From: Falciphora oryzae
Taxonomy: Eukaryota; Ascomycota; Sordariomycetes; Magnaporthales; Magnaporthaceae
Length of the DNA: 15,550 bases
Direction: 5' to 3'
Assembly (NCBI GenBank): GCA_000733355.1
Contig: JNVV01000095.1
Span: 22,639-38,188, forward strand
A program made the translations under genes and the position numbers. Numbering within the stretch: position 1 is the stretch's first letter; each line of letters starts with the position of its first letter. The notes under the pieces were generated by a model. It saw nothing but the letters and a program-made list of their open reading frames with translations. It was not told the DNA's origin and ran no database searches. This document shows, piece after piece, positions 9,060 to 15,550 of the stretch.

Positions 9060-9275
9060 GTGCACTATTACTAATCAGAATTACACGTGACCGAATAAAC
9101 TTGCATATGGTGCAATAAAGACCCGGTGCGGCTGAAGGTGGGCCGCAGCGCGGTCGATCGGGCGGCACCATCGCCAACAGGGGTGGCTTAGACGGGCGGT
9201 TGCCAGGGGCTGGTCAGCATTTAATTTCCCCCACCGACGAGTCCCCTCGCGCCTGCGAGGCAAGTTTCTTTCGCC

Positions 9276-9306
<31 letters not shown>

Positions 9307-9482
9307 CTTTCCCTGCTTCTCCTCGCCTTTTGGCACCTACCGCCACTCGCTCACCACCACTGAAAGCTCTGGCCGAACGCGTGCCCTCCTGGAAACGGAT
9401 TAGATATCGAGCTGATCTTTTCTGGTCTCGGGGCTGCGTACCGACCGGGCACGGCCTCCCCGCGCGCGCCGCCACCGCCATC
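9060..9482 (+). other. Transition from transposon to GC-rich sequence, with a T-rich tract
   Basis: Composition changes from RIP-type AT-rich to GC-rich between about 9050 and 9120. No copia LTR terminus, target duplication or gene is recognised here. Positions 9276-9310 are almost pure T, broken by one C, of the kind found in fungal promoters and 5' leaders; it may be the former promoter of the pseudogene downstream. Confidence 0.5.
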
Positions 9483-10517
9483 TCGACATATTTCGACAGC
9501 TGGGGCTGGTCGACCAACGCCAGCAGCTTTACATATCCCGGTATAGGAGGCTTCAAGTGCAACGCGCCCCATGCCTGCTCGCGTAACCCCAACATTAACA
9601 AAAGGTATTGCTGCAACGCCAACAGCGACCCATATAGCGTTTGCTGGACCGGCTCGACCACGTGCAGCACCGACGGCTCAACCTTTTAGTGCGGCAGCGG
9701 CCAATACACGTGGTGCTGCATAAGCAAACGGTGCGTGGCAGGATGCTGCTGTCTTAAACCCTTTAGGGAAGCGCCGACTAACCTTTTCGATCCTCGCCCC
9801 GATAGAGAAATCTGCACGCCCGTCAGCAGCCAGATTAACATCTGCTAGAGCACCGGCTACGACACCCTTAAGAACATCACCGTTCCCGCGCTCGAGTCGG
9901 CCTACTTGTCGCTCAGCGCTCCGGCGCCCACGCCTGCGGGCTTTATCACCTTTAATCCCCTCAGCCTCATCGCCCAAACCGCCCCGCCGTCCTCCTCCAC
10001 GTCCACGAGCAGCCCTACCAGCACCTCCTCCCAGGCATCCGCCACGGGCTCCGCCTTACAAACCGACCCTGCCGCCGCGGGGTCCCAGGACGGCTCTGGC
10101 TCTTCCTCGACCGGGCTGAGCGGCGGCGCCATCGCCGGCATCGCAGTCGGCGTTGCGGCTGCTCTGGCTCTCGTGGCCATCGGCATCTTTTTCCTGTGGC
10201 GCCGCAACAAGGCAAAATCGGACGCCACCAACGCGTTGGCGGCTGCCTCGCCTCCCGTCGCGCAGGCCGGTTACGGCCAGTACCAGCAGTAAGGATATTA
10301 CCCTGACGGCACCCCCTTTGGCTCGCTGCACTCGAGCGAGATGCCAGGGAGCGCAGTCCCGCAGCAGGCCTACTACCAGGAGGCATACGGCAAAGCAGTC
10401 GGTCACCCGGGGCAGCCGGAGCTTGGGGGCGCCGCGCCAGGCGTCGAGCTGCCGCCGAGCCACGCGGGGTGGGCGGCCAGCGAGCTCCATAGCGACCATG
10501 TGCAGCAGCCGAGGTAG
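9483..10517 (+). pseudogene. Cysteine-rich, Ser/Thr-rich single-pass membrane protein (three in-frame stops)
   Basis: One frame (first base divisible by 3) reads through the whole region. It begins with STYFDSWGWSTNASSFTYPG, then a Cys-rich ectodomain (about 9550-9850, with CNAPHAC, YCC, VCW, WCC motifs). A Ser/Thr/Pro-rich linker (about 9970-10115) follows, then a transmembrane helix GAIAGIAVGVAAALALVAIG (about 10125-10200) with an L-W-R-R-N-K stop-transfer, then a Gly/Pro/Tyr/Gln tail to a stop at 10515-10517. This is the layout of fungal wall-sensor-like or Mid2-like membrane proteins; I recognise the layout, not a named gene. Stops at 9687 (TAG), 9846 (TAG) and 10290 (TAA) fall within well-preserved coding and fit CpA-to-TpA changes. 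No signal peptide or start is recognisable at the 5' end. Introns could in principle remove a stop, but that would delete conserved-looking Cys-rich sequence. Confidence 0.7.
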
Positions 10518-10734
10518 CCCGGGGAGGCGTGGCTGTTCATTCTTAACTATAATAATTTATACAATTTCCATATCCCTGCACCCGGCGAAACGACTTATCC
10601 CTTTGCCGTTGCGCTCCGATTCAAAACTCTGTCCACGACTCCTTATGATGATAATCTGACACCGTTTCCCTCCGTAGAGAGTTGACAAGCCCTCCCTTAG
10701 TCCTTTGGCAGTTGCACCCTGCTGACAGGACCCG

Positions 10735-11583
10735 CTAGCTGGCCGACATGGCCACCGAGAAAGACGACCAGCTCAGCTCCAATCTCTCCGCCAGCTCGGC
10801 CGTGGCCTGAGATGCCGGCATCGACTTGTTCGCATCACCCCCAACCGCGCGGGATCAGCAGCACACGCGCGTACCTTGGTATCGTAGTCAAAGTACTGCT
10901 CTCTGTATAGGTGGAGCGAGTTACTTGCTTGCGACGCGCGTGTGCTCCTTGTCGAACTCGTCGAGGCGAGCGTACGAGGGGCGCATGTACAACATGCGGC
11001 AGCCCTTGGAGCCGAGCTGCTTGGCCTGGACGCCGTTGCTGCTGCCACTGGCGTCCCCGTCCAGCAGCATCACCTGCTGCGCCGGGTATTGCAGGAGCTC
11101 CCGTTCGAACCAGTACCGCTTGTTGCTCTATGCGAAGGGGCTGCTTTTGACGCCTACCACGGCCCTAAAGGAGTCACCGCCGGTTAGGCTGCCGCACATG
11201 CCCGCGAATCTGACCAAGGCGGCGAGGGCCCCGCCGGCGCGGTAGGTGCCGCAGGCCTCCTTCTCGCCGGCCAGAGCTCCACGCTGTCTGGGAGCAGCGT
11301 CAGGGCCGGAGGCTCGCGGCGGCCAGCGCGCGCAGGTGTTACGGGTGCGGTGCCGCGCCAGGGGGCCCGAGGGGCCACGAGCACGCTGGGGCTGACGTCC
11401 CAGGACGAACGCCTTGGCCCTCCCCTTGCTGTCGCCGTCGTTCGCGCAAGAAGTATCTGGAGGGTGTGGTGGTGACGGACTCGATCAGGCGCCACCGGTC
11501 ACCCAGGCGGCCCCCGTAGCCCTGGGGACCGGTGGCGGATAGGAGGCCACGCTGAAGCTTGCCGCGAGGATGCCCACAATACC
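10735..11583 (-). pseudogene. Unrecognised, possibly secreted protein (two in-frame stops and a frameshift)
   Basis: On the minus strand one frame is open from 11583 to 10924 apart from TGA at 11485-11487 and TAG at 11128-11130. It starts GIVGILAASFSVASYPPPVP, like the end of a signal peptide, but has no ATG. The best-preserved part reads VRFAGMCGSLTGGDSFRAVV, then RYWFERELLQYPAQQVMLLD, then KGCRMLYMRPSYARLDEFDK. TAA at 10921-10923 closes that frame. Coding continues in another frame as LHLYREQYFDYDTK to a GT donor at 10874; a 68-nt intron (10807-10874, ending CAG) leads to a last exon ending TAG at 10735-10737. I do not recognise the family. Codon-like patterning and a consistent last intron argue that this was a gene. 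Confidence 0.5.
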
Positions 11584-12729
11584 CTACCGGATCGCGCGTC
11601 GCCGTTCTGGCCGGTATATGAAAGAGCAGCAGAAGCCGGGAGCCGGGCGATCTCGTGCCACAGAAGAGACGCACCGGGCACGTTCGGGTAGCCCAGGCTC
11701 GTGTCTGTCCCTCGGCTCCCAGAGACCTGACAGCTCGAGGGTCAGGAGGCAATTGTGGAGAAGTGACGTGGCGACGGGTTGAGATCCTCGTCTCCTCCGT
11801 CTCCGGAGTGGGAGAAGCGGATGGATGGGTGTGAAGGATAGATACTCTGAAGGAATACTGGGGCTTACCTACATGGGCGACATCGCGCGGCCGGAGGCAT
11901 TTTCTTTCTTTCGCGGCCACCTGCCTTTTCGGCTTCACCGAATCCCACATCCGCTATCGGGCGGTCCCGTAGCAGGACGTGCTTTGTCCATGCCCGCCGA
12001 CATCTTCTCCATCTTCTTTGGGACCGAAATACCTCGGGCGAGCTGGCATCCGCCCGCCCCGCCTTTGGGAGCTCAAAGTAGCAAGCAATGTGGCGCCTCC
12101 GCCGCGCGTATCCAAGCGCGGTTGCGTCAAAAACCCACCTGCGGCTTAAAATGGACTTCGGTCTGGCTTGGCGCGGGGCGTCGCATGGAGTGAGCTGGGG
12201 TGGCAGGGGTGGATGTAACAGCACGACTCATGCATATCTGGCAGATGGGGTCTGCTGAGCATTGCGCTCGGCAGTACCTACCGAGGAGAAGCGAGTGCGT
12301 GCTCCTAGCGCATGCCCTGATTGGCCACTTCGACCAGGAACGGGCTGAAGGTCTCCGTGACATGGTCACCCCTGGATTGATGCCACCCACACACACCCAT
12401 TGTCCTCATCTATTTTTGACGGTCCAGACTAAGCAGGTGCTTGGGCCCTTGTACCTGCAAACTGCCCGGCCGGGCCTCAGGGGGAAAAAAATCCCATGCA
12501 CAGCGAAGGCCACGGCAGCTACCAGCTCCAGGTAGGCCGGAGGCTAGTTTAATTGTTGGAATTCTAAGCGAGCACGAACAGTCCATCAACTCCGGCTTTC
12601 TTATTTTGCGGGCCTCCACTGGACTTGCAAAGCCATGTTGCTGATAAGCATCGTTCATTATTAACCATTAACCTATCCTAGCCGAGTCCATGGTCTTCAA
12701 ACCTCCCATTAGACAGCAACACACCCCCT
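11584..12729. other. GC-rich stretch without a supportable gene
   Basis: Open frames of 60-203 codons occur on both strands, but they overlap one another, are rich in Arg, Pro, Ser and Gly as expected from GC-rich non-coding sequence, and show no domain, signal peptide or coherent intron set. The longest (minus, 11339-11950) overlaps the start of the neighbouring pseudogene. A short minus-strand segment near 12300-12370 reads TFSPFLVEVANQGM and could be a relic exon. Nothing further is claimed. Confidence 0.5.
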
Positions 12730-13197
12730 TTAGCACGACCGGCACGTCCCAGTCCTGATGTCACAGCAATCGCAGTTGGAGCCGTCCTGTGCACCATGTC
12801 AGCAAGCCGCCCTGTCAACATTCCACCACATCGTTGGGCATGCTCCAAACTTACCGAGGTGTTGACGCAGGCGGCGGGACATATTGAGATCTTGCAGTAC
12901 GAGCCGGAAAGGGTGACCGCCCACAGTTGCGGCTGTTGCAGTGGATTCATGTGTTAGAAATCGTAGGCCATTGTCTGGGACACAAAGGGGTGGGCGGGAT
13001 CGCGTTCTCACCGGGCAGGCACCGGGGCCGTTGTGGTTGGTGTAGCAGCAAGTGTCCCAGTAGCACTATGTCTCATTGTTAGACGCTTGGCGTTCTGCTG
13101 CGAAGACTAAGGGCACGGGTCTTACAATAGCAGACACCTGCCCGCACGCCACAAAGGCGAGGGTGGCGCTGAGGAGGGAAGAGGCCGTGAACTTCAT
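12730..13197 (-). CDS. Small secreted cysteine-rich protein, 86 residues, 12 cysteines, four exons
   Basis: Exons on the minus strand are 13126-13197, 13012-13065, 12855-12932 and 12730-12786. Introns are 60 nt (GTAAGA...TAG, branch CTAAC), 79 nt (GTGAGA...CAG, branch CTAAC) and 68 nt (GTAAGT...CAG, branch CTGAC), all in phase 0. The ATG at 13197 opens MKFTASSLLSATLAFVACGQ, a typical signal peptide probably cut after residue 23. The mature chain of about 63 residues has Cys at 25, 30, 31, 41, 55, 60, 64, 73, 75, 76, 83 and 86, including two CC pairs and a terminal Cys, enough for six disulfides. TAA at 12730-12732 ends it. No family is recognised; size, secretion and cysteine density are those of effector-like, antimicrobial or surface-active fungal peptides (inference). 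It is intact, unlike its neighbours, and diverges from the secreted-protein gene at 14116. A TATA box lies about 155 bp upstream. No RNA data support the splicing. Confidence 0.75.
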
Positions 13198-14115
13198 GAT
13201 GATGGGTGTTGACGAGTTGTCAAGACGGGAATGGTAAACGAGTGAGTGACTGCGGCACAAGGCTTGGTAGGAGAATGAACGATGTCCGAAGGCAAGCTTG
13301 GTGGATGCTTGGTCCCAAAGGTCGGCTCTGGTGGAAGATGGAGGAAATCTTTTATATCAGTCGCTCCTTTGTCACCTCCCCTTCCCCTCGCGTCATGGCT
13401 GCCGAAAGGGCAGTGGCATAAGTCATTTTCCCGAGTGTGGATCACTGCAGAAAACGGCGATTGCAATCATGGGCGCATCACAAAGCTAGGGAGCCCCGAA
13501 AAAAAAAAACATCCGAATGGGGAGACCGAGGAGAGCTTGTCTCAACCCCGCATGGTGGGCTAGGCTAAGCATTCGAAGCGGGCCGCAGGGGCCATATCCG
13601 ATGCGGCGAAAGCCGGGGCGAGACGATCTGCTGTGAGGGTTGCATTTTGGGCTCCGGGGCTGTGCTTATCATGAATGCTCGCTAGTCCGCTAGTCATGGT
13701 TATAGCTCATGGCTATGGCTTCAGAGGCACATGTTCCCTTTATCGGCAGGTGGCAGGTGTTGCGCTCTTTGGAGATGCATATACTCAAACCTTTAGCCGC
13801 ATTGCGTAATTTTAATCTCCTTTTGTCGGTTCCGTCTAAGCCCACACCTCGACACCGAAGCGCGAAAAGGGTCGCATGTCGACAAAAACGGCTACCCCTG
13901 AGCCGCGATAGCCGCGGCCAGGGACAGCCGTGGCCAGATACCGCCGGTCGAAGGAGCCGTTTACAAAAACGACCTCCATCCTGGCTTTCGACGACACTCC
14001 AGCACCACCCTCAGCATCCGCACGCCTGCCTCTTCCAGCCCCCGGTTGCAGTCCTTCGTTTGGTCCTCGACCTTCTTGTGTTGCTCACGCTCGCTTCTTC
14101 AAAAGACGCGCCAAG
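13198..14115. other. 918-bp divergent intergenic region between two secreted-protein genes
   Basis: It separates the start codons at 13197 (minus) and 14116 (plus) and holds both promoters. Visible are the minus-strand TATA box (13350-13356), an A11 run at about 13500, and a CT-rich leader from about 13980 to 14105 before the plus-strand ATG. Open frames here on both strands are not supported as genes. No specific transcription-factor site is claimed. Confidence 0.55.
13350..13356 (-). promoter_or_regulatory. Candidate TATA box for the cysteine-rich protein gene
   Basis: On the minus strand it reads TATAAAA within GATATAAAAGA, about 153-160 bp upstream of the ATG at 13197. The context is otherwise GC-rich, so the match stands out. 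Distance allows a leader of roughly 120 nt. Confidence 0.5.
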
Positions 14116-14913
14116 ATGAAGACCTCGGTCATTGCTCAGTCCCTCCTCCTGTCGGCCACGGGCGTCGCCGCCGCCGGCCGCTACTGCTCCTGGCCCATCC
14201 AGCGCACCATCAGCAGCGTCGAGCCCATATGGACGGCGCCGGAGCTCGTGGCCGGCGTCTTCGTCGGCCCGTCCTCCACCACCGGCACAATCGCATCTGG
14301 CTACACCTTCACCAAGTCCTGGACCATCACCGGCGGCGTGACTGGCTCTGCTGCTCTGTTCGTTCATTCCCCCCGCCCACCAGCTGAAGCGTCAACACAA
14401 AAAGGTTCATTTTGCTAATTATTATTATTCGGTGATTCACAGGCCCGGCATTGGCAGTCTCGGCATCTCGACGTCTTACGGCGTCACCACCGCCCAGGGC
14501 ACGTCCCTGACCGTCAGTATCGCGTGCCCCGCCAACGTCCGGTGCGGCATCATGGCCTCGACCTACGTCCTCAAGGTCACCGGCACCGAGACCCTCTTCA
14601 GCTGCGGAAGCTCCGACAAGTACGACACGACGTTCCCGTGCCGCGACTCGGCACCCAGCCAATGCCCAAACACCGTTTGGGGCGTGACCCCTGGTCAAAC
14701 CAAACCCTTCACTGCTGTAAGCATTCCTCTTCTGTCTTACCTCTCATCGTATACGTATCTTGATCTTTGGGACGCTAACCCCGCCGCGACTGTCTGCAGT
14801 ACCTCCCGCTTGCCCAGAGCAAATCCAACGTCAACCAGCTGCTTTCTGTCAACTACAACGCCTGCACGGCCGGCACGCCGTACCAGGGCATACAGCCCTG
14901 CCCCGGTTACTGA
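14116..14913 (+). CDS. Secreted protein, 209 residues, eight cysteines, three exons
   Basis: Exons are 14116-14357, 14443-14716 and 14800-14913. The ATG has a good context (GCCAAGATGA) and opens MKTSVIAQSLLLSATGVAAA, a signal peptide probably cut after residue 20. The mature chain carries Cys at 24, 109, 115, 135, 147, 155, 194 and 206, enough for four disulfides, and has Ser/Thr/Gly-rich, alternating stretches between residues 55 and 135 suggesting a beta-sheet fold. Intron 2 (14717-14799, GTAAGC...CAG, branch GCTAAC) joins in frame to a last exon ending in Gly-Tyr-TGA. Intron 1 (14358-14442) ends CACAG, but the only donor that keeps the frame is GTTCGT, which is non-consensus; the nearby GTGACT at 14338 does not. 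No family is recognised. Without splicing the frame stops at 14416-14418. It looks intact and is divergent from the cysteine-rich gene at 13197. Confidence 0.75.
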
Positions 14914-15171
14914 AGATAGGAACGAGAGGGAGCCCGATTTAAACATTGTAGGAAGGTCGATGAGCAGCGAAGATAGCGGCGGATCCACGCGCCTCCTGTC
15001 CAATATCCGTCCAGCGTGAGGAAGATCTTCATGGGTAAATTTAATTAGAAAGTGATTTTAGTTAGTACGCCCGCTCCGCCTGTAGGTTTTTTGGGCCCTG
15101 GCATTTACCCACAGGTAGTGCCTGGTTGCTTAACCGTAAGGGGTTATAAAATTTATGGTTTAACTGCACTG
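14914..15171. other. Downstream region of the secreted-protein gene, no gene seen
   Basis: It should contain the 3' UTR and terminator. A 9-bp inverted pair, TGGGTAAAT at 15032-15040 and ATTTACCCA at 15103-15111, brackets about 60 bp; this may be chance. Nothing else is supported. Confidence 0.45.
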
Positions 15172-15550
15172 TGTTGCAATCGCGGGTCTTCTGCTCCTAA
15201 GGTAGGGCGCCTAAGGAGAGGGCTGTGACAGTGCACCACGTCGCTGGGTTCTGGGTACTGGATGCAGTGATAGAGGCAGTGATCGTGATTGATTGCCCAG
15301 GGGTTGCCTGGATCCACTTAGGTTGACTGATGCTGATGTGCCTCAGTCAAGAACTATCTACAGAGGGAATCCTTCCTCTTTATATAGGTCTTCTCTTCCT
15401 ACTCTACACTATCGCTGGGCGGTCGTAACAGGGCCTAAAAATGCCCGCACATAACCTATTTTCCTCTTTCCTTTGTACTTTTCACTTTTCCTTTGTACCA
15501 TTAGGACCAACAGTAGGCTCGTTAGTCCCCCGCACCTCCGGCCGGGCCCA
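15172..15550 (+). repeat. Putative LTR of another retrotransposon, cut by the window end
   Basis: It begins TGTTGCAATC, a plausible LTR terminus, and contains a TATATA box (15381-15386) about 210 bp in, an 8-bp stem TTGACTGA/TCAGTCAA (15323-15330, 15343-15350) and a repeated TTTCCTTTGTAC at 15467-15478 and 15487-15498. No coding capacity is visible. Orientation is inferred only from the TATA box context. It shows no obvious RIP damage. The other end, the target duplication and internal domains lie outside the window, so it could also be a solo LTR or an ordinary promoter. Confidence 0.45.
15381..15386 (+). promoter_or_regulatory. TATA-like box in the putative right-edge LTR
   Basis: CTTTATATAGG in a region followed by a pyrimidine-rich stretch (CTTCTCTTCCTACTC). 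The sequence itself is nearly symmetric, so the strand is a weak call. Confidence 0.4.

Noticed and set aside
9221..9670. 149-codon open frame on the minus strand with a poly-Lys stretch
   Set aside because: It runs opposite the Cys-rich membrane-protein pseudogene, and the Lys run is merely the complement of the T tract at 9276-9310.
10015..10499. Long Arg/Pro/Ala-rich open frames of 123-168 codons on both strands
   Set aside because: All overlap the transmembrane and tail coding of the plus-strand pseudogene; composition is what GC-rich coding gives in its other frames.
11339..11950. 203-codon minus-strand open frame
   Set aside because: No signal peptide, domain or hydrophobic pattern typical of a folded protein; it overlaps another minus frame that continues into better-preserved coding and a plausible last exon.
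12200..12535. 111-codon plus-strand open frame and a short minus-strand TFSPFLVEVANQGM segment
   Set aside because: The plus frame shows no domain. The minus segment is protein-like for only about 14-30 residues and meets a stop at once; too little to call a gene.
14432..15019. 195-codon open frame read without splicing
   Set aside because: Its first part is exon 2 of the secreted protein, but past 14716 it reads through an intron with clear GTAAGC donor, GCTAAC branch and CAG acceptor; the spliced frame ends naturally at 14911-14913.
15032..15111. 9-bp inverted pair that might delimit a small transposon
   Set aside because: Only 9 bp, no target duplication and no second copy in the window; chance is a sufficient explanation.

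Overview
The window looks like part of a filamentous ascomycete genome (Pezizomycotina, probably Sordariomycetes). The evidence is short (60-85 nt) GT..AG introns with CTAAC/CTGAC-type branch sites, GC-rich single-copy genes, and Ty3/gypsy and Ty1/copia elements whose in-frame stops are the kind repeat-induced point mutation (RIP, CpA to TpA on either strand) would make. The species cannot be named from sequence alone.

Positions 1 to about 9050 are a nested block of dead transposons. The outer layer is a Ty1/copia element on the minus strand (4454 to about 9050) with recognisable gag, protease, integrase and reverse transcriptase. Its 3' end stops exactly at 4454, where the 3' LTR of a plus-strand Ty3/gypsy chromovirus ends (LTR 3970-4453; pol 1-3793; its 5' part lies left of the window). 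A 430-bp foldback MITE with TA target duplications (2072-2501) sits inside the gypsy integrase. Both polymerases have lost a catalytic Asp (YxDD to YxND).

Positions 9060-12729 are GC-rich but decayed. A pseudogene for a cysteine-rich, single-pass membrane protein (9483-10517, plus) has three in-frame stops, and a minus-strand pseudogene of unknown family (10735-11583) has two in-frame stops plus a frameshift. Nothing convincing is visible from 11584 to 12729.

Positions 12730-14913 hold the only two genes that look intact, transcribed divergently from a shared 918-bp intergenic region. One encodes an 86-residue secreted protein with 12 cysteines (four exons, minus, 12730-13197). The other encodes a 209-residue secreted protein with eight cysteines (three exons, plus, 14116-14913). 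Both have clear signal peptides and end on natural stops. This divergent secreted pair, embedded in a RIP-affected transposon compartment, is the most interesting part of the window: the setting is typical of fungal effector-type genes, but their function is unknown. At the right edge (from 15172) begins what looks like another LTR, cut by the window end.
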